DNA of 64,000 nucleotides from positions 11,074,136-11,138,135 of the forward strand of contig JAKOON010000011.1 in the NCBI GenBank assembly GCA_022577435.1. The letters are read 5' to 3'. This stretch comes from Embiotoca jacksoni (Eukaryota; Chordata; Actinopteri; Embiotocidae). This document shows, one piece after another, positions 44,501 to 55,690 of the stretch (within the stretch, counting starts at the first letter, position 1; each line of letters starts with the position of its first letter). The notes below the pieces were generated by a model. It worked only from the letters and a program-made list of their open reading frames with translations. It did not search any database and was not told the origin of the DNA. The translations under genes were made by a program, and so were the position numbers.

Positions 44501-47500
44501 TGATGCACACGGAGCAGCAGGAAGCAACAACCTTCACGAGGAACCGTTCCTGAGCCCACGCAGTGATTCCCACCACAGAATTATGTTTTTAAAGCAGCGC
44601 CACCTGATGGCTCGAAGATCACAGCCTCGTCCCTCGCATCGAGATTTTGGGTCAAATTTTTGGGGAACAGAAAGGAGTCGCAGGGTGTCAAATGTTGAGG
44701 GGTGAGAAACTCGGCCGTTTTTTCAACGCGCCGCGCGTTTGAGAACCCTGTTGCCATGGCGCCACAGTTCAGGTGGTTTGTGTTCTCGAAAGACGCAGTA
44801 ACGGACAGGTAGCTGAAGCAAACTGACAAAGAGGGAAGAAGAAGAGCGCACGGACCAAATACAGCACGGAGGGAAGGACAACGAGGGACGGGTGAAACTA
44901 ACCAGGGGGGGCGGGGCCAACAGTCATTGGAGTCATTTCAAAAATCAAAACGGGAAGCACGAAATCCCAATATTAAAAGTCCACCAAAGTTGATTCCCTT
45001 CTCTTCTGTCCCGCTGCAGGTGTCACATCATCACCCAGTTCAACCAGGGATTCTACGACTACATCATCGCCACGGACGAGCAGTGTTTGGCCGACCCGGC
45101 GGCGGCGGCGGGGAAACAGAAGAAGAAGAAGAAGGTGTCAGAGAAAGGAGGAAGGTGAGTCAGACGCTGATGTTTAACAGTCGAATACGAAACTGTGCAG
45201 AAGAGCAGCAACTTAGGTCATCGAAGAACCACACATCTTGAAATGGCGTCTGTTGACATGGTAACGACGTTGTCTCTCTCTGATTGGTCCTTTTTTTTTT
45301 TTTTTTTTTTTTAAAGGGGTAAAGACAAAGAGTACGGCGTCTCCAGAGGCGTGGACTTCCAAAACGTCTCCAACGTCATCAACTTTGACTTCCCGCCAAC
45401 CGTAAACTCCTACATCCATCGAGTTGGACGGTCTGTAAACTTCAATCCACGTTTCCGTTTGGTTCTTTCATCTGATTATAAGAAATAAAAAAAATAAATA
45501 AAAATGAATTCCTGGTTTGACTTTATAGAACGGCGAGAGCGGACAACCCGGGCAGCGCTCTGTCCTTCATCTCGCACACCGAGCTGGAGAAGCTGTCGGA
45601 GGTGGAGGAGGCGCTCGCCGGAGGTAACCACGACTTCCTCTAGCCTCCTTTTAGTGTTTTAGATGTTTATTGGTTTTACATCTAAACGATGTTCATTTTT
45701 CAGTCAACCTTAAACTGTTTGTTTTCAAGCTTACCCAGCGTAGGTTTTCTTTTCAGTACGCTCAAGCTTCAATATCGCGAGACGTAATTTTTTCGAGGCG
45801 AAAAGATTACTTGATGAATCGAATCGTCAGTTGACAAAAGAAAATTGTAATTTTTCAAGTAATTTAGTGTTTAAAAAAAAAAAAAAAAAAAGGCCAAATA
45901 TTTGCAGATTTCTGAGTCTCGGAAAAGAAGATTTGTTGCTTTTTGTTGTCGAAGACGTTTTTTTTGAAAAAAACTACAGAAAACATTTCTGACTTTCAGC
46001 TCGGGGAGTTTCTTGCCAATATTTTGGTGTTTCGTACACAAAAACAGTGGATTAATCGTTGATATTATAATCATTACCTGCCGCTGATCTCATCAGTTTC
46101 AGGAGTCACGTTGTTCGAGTTAATATTTTCAATCATATCAATCAACAATTTCGTTAATAAACACGATTCTTTTGAACTTTCAGCACTTTTTTTTTTTTTT
46201 TATCATCAATAAGATCCATTTAGAAGTTAGCAGCTTTCGTTTAAGTGTTTGAGATACATGTTTAACCATCCAGGTAAATATAAACATCAGATCGGAGAAA
46301 CCGGGCACCAATACCAGTGTTAATTAATGAGTTTTAATGGTACTGATAAGTGAATTTTATTAGAATAAAACAGAGCCAGGCGAACAGTTTCCCGCTGCTG
46401 CTGGACAGACGTGAGCCTGTTTCTGATCTTCCTGCTTATTTTCTTTGTAATAAGTCGGTTCATAAATTCTGATATGTTTATGTTTGGTTTGCGTTTAGAC
46501 AAGGCCGATTCTGTTCTGAAGCCGTACGAGTTCAAGATGGAGGAGATCGAAGGCTTCAGGTACCGGTGCAGGGTGAGTAGCCTCATTAAGTAAACCTAAA
46601 ATATATATTTTTTTAAATGGTTACATGCTTCCTGTTAACACCGATGTTTTTTGTTTTTTGTTTCTCTATTTTGAAGGATGCGATGCGTTCGGTGACGAAG
46701 CAGGCGGTGAAGGAGGCGAGACTGAAAGAGATCAAACAGGAGCTGCTGAATTCCGAGAAACTCAAGGTGAGAGCCGGTCGTCCCCCCCCTTTCAAGAGAC
46801 ATAAAAAAGGAGGTTGTTTGGACTCGTTCTGATTGGATGCTCCCGCTTGTCACTCAGACGTATTTCGAAGACAACCCCAGAGATCTGCAGCTGCTCAGAC
46901 ACGACAAGGACCTCCACCCCGCCGTCATCAAACCTCACCTGAAGAACATACCGGAGTATCTCGGTAAACCACGAACGCGCAGTCGGTTGTTGGAACGGGT
47001 TTTTCGGATTCGTTACTTAACGCGGCCGCAGACAGCGCCCTCTGTGGGCCGCAACCAGTAATTACGGTGAACTTGCGGCCGCAGACAGCGCCCTCTGTGG
47101 CCGCAGCCAGTAATTACGGTGAACTTGCGGCCGCAGACTGCGCCCTCTGTGGGCCGCAGCCAGTAATTACGGTGAACTTGCGGCCGCAGACAGCGCCCTC
47201 TGTGGGCCGCAACCAGTAATTACGGTGAACTTGCGGCCGCAGACAGCGCCCTCTGTGGGCCGCAACCAGTAATTACGGTGAACTTGCGGCCGCAGACAGC
47301 GCCCTCTGTGGCCGCAGCCAGTAATTACGGTGAACTTGCGGCCGCAGACAGCGCCCTCTGTGGGCCGCAACCAGTAATTACGGTGAACTCGCGGTCGCTG
47401 GTTCGTAACTTGAGTTCTACGAGAACGTGCGCCGCCTGTCGGGAGGGCGCAAAACGATACGAAATACAGCCGTGTGATTTCAGTACGAACCAGCGACCCT

Positions 47501-48741
47501 ATCGGTCGGGTCCAAATATTTGGGCTCGCCAGCGGACGAAGAACACGGAGGGATGCTCACAGACATCGTCACACGCGTGTGCCGTAAAGCGCCGCCCACT
47601 TTGGCAGGAGATCGACCCGAAGTTACGTTACGCAAGAACGGCCGTCGGATATGCCGAGTCGGCGCGAAAAGAGTCACCGGTCCACGTCCCGGCAAAATGA
47701 TTTATTTTTTTTCCTGCTTGTAAAATAGTCGCGTAATGTTTCCGTTAAGGAAATGACAAAATTGCTCAGGCGGTCGCTTCAGTTCCGGAGTCGCGCGCAG
47801 ACGGACCGACGTCCCCGCGGTGTTTTGTTTCACGAAGATCTCCGTTAACTCTCCTCGTTTTCCCCGCGACGTCCCGCAGTCCCGGCGACTCTGAGAGGCA
47901 CGATGCATCCGCTGTCGGCCAAGAGGAGGCGGTGGAGGGAAAAACCCAAAGCAGAAGGAGTCGTCAAGGGCAGTTTCAAGGTGAGGCAAACGTAACGCCC
48001 CGGTGACGGTTCCACATCATTAGATACGATTCGAAGAAATTTTAACATTACAAGAACGTACGGGCCAAAGCGCTGCTAAAATTATTTTTTTTTAAAAATC
48101 AAACTTTAGCAGAAGTTTGTGACCCCCTCAGTATCGTTCCTCGCTTTTAGTTTTTTTTTTGTATTTGATTGTTAATTTGAAACTGGAGCGGAAATAAAGA
48201 GATTTCCTTCCGGTTCTGGTTCCACATTCTCCACCAGGAGTGTTTGTATTTTCTCTTCGTGAAAGCAAACTGAATATTTTTGGGATTTGTTTCGACGAAA
48301 ATAAAACAAGACATTTTAAGATTTCACCGGGCGCACTGGGACATGTTTTCCGATTTCTTACAGACCAAACAACGATAATAATCAGATAATCAAGAGAGTA
48401 ATCTGTAATTCATCAGTAATATAAATAAACATTAGTTGCGGTGTGTATATCAAACTTCTATCTCGTCTATTCTGTCGAATGTCTGTTCCTTCGAGTATAT
48501 TTTTTTGCGCGTTTCCCGGAATATTGTTTGTTTGTTTGTTTATTTGATGCAAGAAAAGAATCTAAACTGCATATTAAAACAAAAACAAAAAAAATCTCCA
48601 GAAAACGTGCCGGTTTCACCGAGAAGTTGTTTTAAAAAGTCCTCTTGTCTGTGGTTGAAGAACATCCAGGGGAAGAACCCGCTGAGGAGTTTCCGCTACA
48701 TCGGAGGCAGGAACAGAAAAGGCGAAGCGGGCAAGTCGTAG
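41584..48741 (+). CDS. ddx56: ATP-dependent RNA helicase DDX56 (DEAD-box)
   Basis: Fourteen exons join in phase to 557 residues (human 547): 41584-41640, 42142-42303, 42555-42709, 43136-43306, 43450-43540, 44137-44378, 45020-45154, 45317-45430, 45529-45623, 46499-46572, 46677-46766, 46858-46963, 47880-47980 and 48661-48741. Helicase motifs in order: Q motif with Gln33, motif I ARTGSGKT (50-57), Ia PTKELGLQ, Ib GTPSR, motif II DEAD (163-166), motif III SAT (194-196) and motif VI HRVGRTAR (372-379). A lysine-rich insert lies in exon 7. The C-terminal region EEIEGFRYRCRDAMRSVTKQ and the basic tail ending KNPLRSFRYIGG are specific to DDX56/Dbp9. The family works in the nucleolus on large-subunit (60S) ribosome assembly. 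The last acceptor (48659-48660) is weaker than the others; an alternative at 48669 stays in frame. Confidence 0.95.
44455..44900 (+). repeat. Dispersed repeat, near-complete copy in ddx56 intron 6
   Basis: It matches 60460-60990 in reverse complement (for example 'cacacggagcagcaggaagc' and 'ttcctgagcccacgcagtga', diverged). Its right part (44740-44898) also matches 16674-16850. No open frame of note. It is probably a non-autonomous transposon; no named family was assigned. Confidence 0.8.
45787..46080. repeat. Copy of AT-rich fish-type dispersed repeat
   Basis: 'gattacttgatgaatcgaat' and 'ggccaaatatttgcagattt' followed by 'ggaaaagaagatttgttgct' resemble fragments at 15750-15850 and 50470-50600. 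It lies in ddx56 intron 9, near a poly-A run at 45875-45891. Confidence 0.5.
47025..47392 (+). repeat. 53-bp minisatellite, seven units, in ddx56 intron 12
   Basis: Each unit contains GCGGCCGC (a NotI site), then 'agacagcgccctctgtgggc', then 'cgcaaccagtaattacggtg' and 'aactt'. Two units are one base shorter ('tgtggccgcag'), and one has 'gactgcgccc'. The units are highly similar, which suggests recent expansion. Confidence 0.95.
47393..47498. mobile_element. 106-bp inverted-repeat element after the minisatellite
   Basis: GGTCGCTGGTTCGTA at 47393-47407 is repeated as its exact reverse complement at 47484-47498, with 76 bases between. The element directly abuts the last minisatellite unit. It could be a tiny MITE remnant or the end of a larger element. 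Confidence 0.45.
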
Positions 48742-48936
48742 CCGCGGGAGTCGAAACCGAACGCAACGGATGACGTCGGAACGACGCGGAGACGCCTTCA
48801 CCGGGAGGACGTTTTGCGTCTCCACGTTGACCCAGGTGACACGAAACACGGACAAACGTGGACTCGTGCGGACTGACGAAAATATGATAATGGGAGTGCG
48901 GTCTTGTCTCTTTTCTAATGCGAATGTTCTGGATGA

Positions 48937-48942
48937 ATTAAA
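48937..48942 (+). terminator. Candidate ddx56 poly(A) signal
   Basis: ATTAAA 196 bases after the ddx56 stop codon, followed by T-rich sequence. It is the first variant poly(A) signal in the gap before the convergent aebp1 gene. Confidence 0.4.
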
Positions 48943-49565
48943 AAATGTTTATTCAAATCAAAATGTCCTCTCTAACCCCCGAATATTTGTGCTGCAGTTG
49001 CAGTTGGTCAAATTTACGCTTCAGAGATTGCTCGAGTTTGCGTCAATAACTCCCGATTGCGAGATGGCGATTTCCTGGAGGGAAATAATGTTACCATAAA
49101 TTAGTACGCAGACAGATGGATATTAGAAAATAACTTCATTTTAATCGAATGCATTCAGCAGTACATAAAGGCCGGCAATCACTGTAAAGCCAAAAATGAC
49201 ACGGATATTCATCATAGATGATTAAGACATACCCAATCATATCTAATGACTCATGGTGTTGCTATCTGAACATACTTTTGGATTTATTGAACATGGAGCC
49301 AATTGAACAGTCGGGAACAGTCTCTGCTCAGCAGAGGCTTTTTTTTTTTTTTTTATTCCTGATCGATTCTTTGCAAAGCATTTTTTTTTTTTTTTTTTAA
49401 ACATGTTTTTCTCCTGGAAGTCCAAACGTTCTGAAAGCGAAATAATTAAAAACCTGTGTATTTATGTTTAGTTTTTTTTTTTAGTTTTTTTTTTTTAAAG
49501 CTGTGATGTTGCACCACGTTGGAGTAGTTAGTAAGGTCTTTGTATAAAATAGACGTGTGTGGTAA
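48943..49565. other. ddx56-aebp1 convergent intergenic/3'UTR region
   Basis: Both genes end into this stretch. TTTATT at 49283-49288 and 49352-49357 would read as AATAAA for aebp1 on the minus strand. Poly-T runs lie at 49339-49353 and 49381-49398. No coding sequence is seen. Confidence 0.5.
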
Positions 49566-52500
49566 TCAGTCGATGCTGAATTCGAAAGGATAGTCCTGCG
49601 TGGGCACGGATTCAAAGATGACGCTGTCGAACGGGTTCTCGGTGGACCAGCTGTCCACGGGGAACCAGGAGTCGTACCAGGAGGTGGTCCTCTCGGCTTC
49701 AGGCGGCGGTGTCGTGGTGGTGGTGGTGGTGGTGGTGGTGGTCGTCGTCGTCGTCGTGCTGGTCGTCGTGCTGGTCGCCGGGGTGGTGCTCTGACCGGCT
49801 CGGAGCCTCTGCTGACGCAGCCGGCGCAGACGCATGATCCGCAGCCGCCGGAGTCGCTCGGCGTTCTGCGAGCGGGCGTGGGCGTCCGCCGCGTCTTCGC
49901 CGGCGCTCGGGGCGGCCGAGGTGCTCGCCGCCGTCGCTTTCACCGCGCCGGCCCTGGTGACGAGCCGGATGGGCCTCTTGCCGTTGAGCGCCATGATTTG
50001 CCTGATGCGGTCCCAGTTGGATTTGGTCAAGGTGAAGCTGCAGGGAGACGCTCCGGAGTCGTAGCCCACCATGCAGAGCCGGGTCTGGGGCGTGTAGCCG
50101 TCGGCTTTGGCCGTCACCCGGTACTCTCCGGGGTTCAGCAGCCGCCAGTAATCGCCGCCGACAGCTGAAATGAAATGTCCGGGGGTCACTTGTTAACGTT
50201 TGGTCGGCAAAATAATTTTAAAAAAAAGTTCATTATCTCTGAAATGCACGTCTGCGTCGTACCAGTTCTCACGTCGTGATGTATTCCCTCCACGGATACT
50301 GTGGCGTTAGAAAGCGTGTTTCCTTCCACGTCTCTCACGATGCCTTTTATTCCTCGATTCACCTGCGCGGGGAAACGGCACAGACCCGACGTAAAACATG
50401 AGTTTCAATGCACCAGAACCGCTGTGGACATAATTTGATAGAATCATTCAACACAATCCTGATGTACGGTCGGCGATTAATCGATCGTCAGGAAAATAAT
50501 TTGCCGCTATGGCGAAAAAAAAAATCTTACGAATATTTGCAGATTTCAGCACCAAACAGAAGATTTATTACTATGAATGGATTATTTTATTTCTTTGGGC
50601 TATTAGTAGAACAAACCAAGACATTTTTAGGGTGTCGCGTTCAACCCGGCGAAATGGTTTGCCGTTTTTCGCCATTTCGTTCTTTTGGATCCAGAAGTGA
50701 CCGTCATCTTTTATTGGGAGTCTATTGGATCCAGAGGTTTTTGCGAGTTCGCTGATGCAGCATTAGAGATGGGGTAAAGAACTCCGACATCCGTCGGCGC
50801 GCAGCTGCTGCTGCTCCTTGGCGTCGGAAAGGAGCCGGGGCGAGTTGGTTTGGGAATCTTGATTCGGACGCCTCCTGGGCACCTTCCGCTGGAGGTTTTT
50901 CTGAGCACCTGATTGAATACCGTTGAGGTCGACCCAGAACAATACTGCAGGGATTATACATCTCGAGCGGCCCGGGAACGCCTCGGGAAAGCGTTGCTGG
51001 GTACAGCAACGTATGGGCTGACCTGCTCAACGTGCCGCCGCCGCCACCCAACCTCGGATAACATGTATCCCAACACTTGAGGCCGAACCCTAACCTATCC
51101 GTCCGGTTCTCACTTGTTCGATGAAGGACAGCAGAGCCTCGCGGTTGTTCTCCCACTCCAGAGGCAGCTCGCTCTCGTGGGGAAACTTGTCGCAGCCCAA
51201 GAAGATGGAGAGCTCGAAGCAGTTGGTGTGCAGGTAGCTGAAGTCGTTCATACCTGCAGAAGAGAGACACCTGTTTTTAATCCTGGCGCCATGAAACCGG
51301 AGAGTTTTGCTTTCATTTGACAAGGTTTTGAGAAGTCCGAGAGGTACAACGGACATCTGGAATAAACTCGACATTAAACACTCTCATTCCCGACATCCAG
51401 TTCACTTTTTCTACGTTTTTTTTGCAGCAAATTGGTCCCGAAGTATCGGCTCTGGTGACATCCCTGCAGCTATAAAACAAGAAAATAAACAAATATATCC
51501 ACAATGCGAGGTCAGTCGCGCCGGCGCTCTAGTACTGGCTGGATGTCGGACAGCCTTGAGATTTCACGGGTCAAAGAACCCCTCGAACTCCGGCGCCTCC
51601 GCGTCGACACTCACTGCCCACTACCGGCTCCCAGTTGGCTCTGTTGGCGATGCCCTGCCCTCCGGTGACATCATCGCCGTGGCAGGAGCCGCGGTAGGTC
51701 TCCGTCATGGTGAGGTGGCTGTGGGCGTACGACATCGCCAACCACCGAAACATGGCGTCGTCCGGCGTCTCCCTCAGGGCGCCTTCGCTCTGCCGCTGAA
51801 TCCGAGCCCAGGTGTCCTCGTTCATCTCGGAGTTACTCCTCCAACGCCGGCTGTCGGTCAACTTGAACGTGAAGGACGGTAACGGATTATTACGAAAGGA
51901 CGAAGAATCGGTGAGGTGGTGCTTCTTTTGTAAAACTGCCTTACAGATATCGGCGGACGCTGCATGTCGAACGGGTATGCGACCAGTTTTTCTCCTCCTT
52001 GCAGATTTGCTCCCAGCACAAACGGGGTGCGCTCCATCCAGGAAATTACCGCTTTGGTCTCGACCGCGAGCTAACAGGGCGGGGAGAAGAGAAACGGTTT
52101 TAAAGTCAACATTTACACTGCTTTAAAAAAAAACGTGACAAACTGGCTGCCCGGCGACCGTAACCGAACTCACGGAGCCGTTGAGGACGTTTTCCGGAAG
52201 GGGGATGTGATGGTTCGGCACGAAGCGAGGGACCCAGCCTCTGTCCTCGGCTCCCCACAAGATGCTGTTGAGATCCGGGAAGTTCTGGAAGATGTCGTAA
52301 CCTTCCTCGGTCCAGTGGCCCAGCGCCCAGTTCCCCATCTCCGATCCCTGGAGGACAGCAGGGGGGAGGACCATACAAGGCGTCATTTCAAAGGTGTTAC
52401 ATGGAGCTGTTTGGCAGCACTACATAATTCATGTGGTTGGACTTCCTTAAACAAATTAGTCATGTCTGGAAAGACTGGGCAGCGTCTTCTATGGGTTTTA

Positions 52501-55500
52501 TTGTGTGTTGTGTGACTGTGGCCGGCTGGGCCGATGCGTCGGCTGGTGGGGGAAGAGGCACCGAGTACTGACGTTCATTTTACAAAACAAGAATTAAACC
52601 AAAAGGCTTTAAACAACCACAAACATCAGCTTTATCCTGAGGAGAATTCAGGTGGAAGAATACATTAAGGGTCTTTAAAACATTGGAACATTGAGATGTC
52701 TTAAATACAGGCAGATTATGGACGAGGTGCTGAAAGTATTGGTCAGATTTTGAGACGCAGTATTTGCTTTGACACCGTTGACGGTTTTGTAAATTACAAT
52801 ATGTTGATTTTATTTATTTTTTTTCCCCCCCATCATGCTCAAAATAAAAACAGTTATTTCGCCGCAGTCCATGAGAGCCACGCTTCATTCGAAGACATAA
52901 AGGCCGAGCTATCCATCACCACGATACGCCGACGCTCGTCGTACCATCTCGTAGGCCAGCTCGTAAGCGTCGGGGTTCAGCGACGGCACCAGGTGAATCC
53001 TCACTCCGTCCACCAGGCGGCGCACTCGCGGGTTCTCATCGTTGTACTCTTTGCACAGAAACTGCATCAGCAGGAGGAGAAGCTCGCGACCCAGCGCCTC
53101 GTTGCCGTGGAGACCGGCTGTGTAACGGAACTCCGGTTCCCCTAGAGGCGACGCGATTTAAAGGGGACAGTACACGGTTTTATCAGTTCGATGAGGGGAT
53201 TAAACCGCCAGATCAAGTGGTTTATAAATGTTTATAAGAGAAGTTTAACGACGTCCCTACCTGTCTCGTGCTCCCCGGGGTTGTCGGAGATTTCCATGGC
53301 GTACATCTTCAGGCCCTGCGAGCTTTTACCGATGTTGTAGATCCTGGTGATGTTGGGACACTCCTCGTTTATGACTTTCATCATCTGGACGAGACGAACG
53401 AAAGGGGAAAATTGGATTTTCACTGCTTGGAGAATTGTCGGTTCATAATCTTTGACGTTCTGCATTCAGAGTGGAAAACCCGACCTGTCTCATATCCTTG
53501 TAGTTGTGGTGTCTGAAGTCCAGGTCGTCCGATGGGTTCACTTCGTTCTCGCTGCGGTGGGTGCCTGAGGAAGCAACACGCTGATGAAACGCGAGCAGTG
53601 TTGGAAGGAGTCTTAGATGCAGATAAGTCACTCTAAAAAAAAAAATACTCCGTTTCAACTAAAATTCTGAATTTAATTTAAAGAATAATCCCGTTAATGT
53701 GTCTATTGTGTATAGCAGTTCCGGTTGGCTATTTTCCGTGTTTGCTTCGTAGTCTGTATTTAAAAATGGACGTAGCCTCCGAGTCAGCAAGTGAAGCCAA
53801 TGCAGACGTGCCTTAAAGTGCAAAACCGCTGAGGGCCACTAGGGGCTGGCTCCAGTAGACTCCCACTCAAAAGTCATCAACTTCTTTGAAACTCAATAAA
53901 TGGATATGAAATGAATGAAAATAATTCCAGCATTGATTAGATATTAGGCCTAAAACGCTGCTATCTTTGGGGGTGTGTCTCATTATATGTAGGCGGAGCA
54001 TAGTTAGTCAGATCCACCCGTTGCTCCTCCCCAGCCCAAATATGGACGGGCTCCACAAAATAAAGGATAAAGTTGGCAAAATGTCCGTTCCAGGTGGCAA
54101 ATTTCTGTTTCCTTTCAGACAGGCTGAAAATTTGAAATGATTCATGTAAAATTCTCTAGCTTTTCGTTCCAATATACACCGTTTTGTTTCTTCGAGTCTT
54201 TACAACGGAGGTGGAGAGTGCACAGTGACCCATAGAAATACGGCAGTGTGAAATAAACTTGTATCCAAGCAAAGGTACAGAAGTATTTGCAAAATATACT
54301 TAAAAGAATCAAAAGTAAATGCAAAGTGCATGAAGGTGAATTTATTTTTATTTTTAAGTTTTCAAATTTATATGTTGCTGAGTATTTAAATCTTTTTTAC
54401 GACCTGTTCTTGGGTTTTGTTTTTAAAATAAAAAAATCTTTAAAGTTGCTAAAACCTCAGCTGTCAGAGAAGCAGTACCTCAAAATGGTACAGTACTTCA
54501 GAAAATGTACTTATTTACTTTCCAGCGCTGCGGAAAAGACTTTCTGCCGCTGGGAAAACGTGCGTCTCCCTAAAAGCTGCTACTTCTATTGAATGATGGA
54601 AACGATTAGCAGTTATACTGTACTTCAGTTACGTAACACACAATTTAAGGCCCGAGGTCATGAGGTTCGTGTTGTGAAATAGACGTTTGTGTATCACCGC
54701 TGTTGGGTGAAACCGTTCTCGCTCAAAGTTTGGCTCGCCTGGTGTTTTTTTCTTCCAGTGGACGGTGACATATCGCTCTGAGGAATGAGAACGTTGTGAC
54801 TCACAAGGTCATGAAACTCTTTACAAAACTCTCCACGGGTTCTTAGAAGTCTTGTTTATTCAAGATATGTAGCAGGGCTGGATTACCAACTGGACAAAGT
54901 GCAGTGCTTATTAGGAAACACCTAAAAAAAACCTGGTGGAAATGAGAAGCATAAGAATGCAACCAACTATTTTTTTTTCACCATCAATGTGTTCGGCAAC
55001 TATTGTGCTTAATATTCAGTTGATTTTTCTGGGTAAAAAAATAAATACAAAAAATTGTGGAAATACCAATCTATATTCCCTGAAGCGTAATTTAACATTT
55101 ATAAAATGATATATGTAAAATACTATCAGAGAAAACTGACAAAACTTTCATAAAATTCACATTTTGGTAGCTGATATTAAAGAACTTTAAGCATTATTGC
55201 TTTAAGGTCCCATGTTTTGCACTTTTCTGGTGTTTTATTTTCAGTCTTGATCTTCATCAGATGAGATTTTTTTTATTTTTATGTACCAAAAACCATATCA
55301 GTGGAGTTTTATATCCTCCTTGAAGCTTCTCCCTGCAGCTCCACCAACAACAGTTTTTTGTTTTTTTTGTGTCCGTGTCTTTAAGAATGACCTTTTTCGT
55401 CTAATTGGCTGAGTCTTTTCTGATTGACACGCCCCGACCAATCACAGGCTTTCTCCGGTCCTGTAGCTTGTTAGCTCCGCAACAGAATGACCACAGTGTT

Positions 55501-55639
55501 TTTTTTACTACATAAAAGGCTGAGGGTGGTCTTATGACATCATCGAGAGTTTGTGACATCACGTTATGCAACATGAGACCTTTAAAAAATATATATATAT
55601 ATTTCAACAATTAATCAAGCCCCTAGATGTGAGATTTTT

Positions 55640-55690
<51 letters not shown>

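Noticed and set aside
47025..47392. Regular repeats resembling a CRISPR array
   Set aside because: The units are contiguous with no unique spacers, no cas genes are present and the DNA is vertebrate.
47278..47700. Plus-strand open frame of 140 codons in ddx56 intron 12
   Set aside because: It starts inside the 53-bp minisatellite and has no homology; the intron boundaries on both sides are clear.
48661..48669. Alternative acceptor (atccag) for the last ddx56 exon
   Set aside because: It is in frame, but the upstream acceptor at 48659-48660 has the better pyrimidine tract; left as an alternative only.
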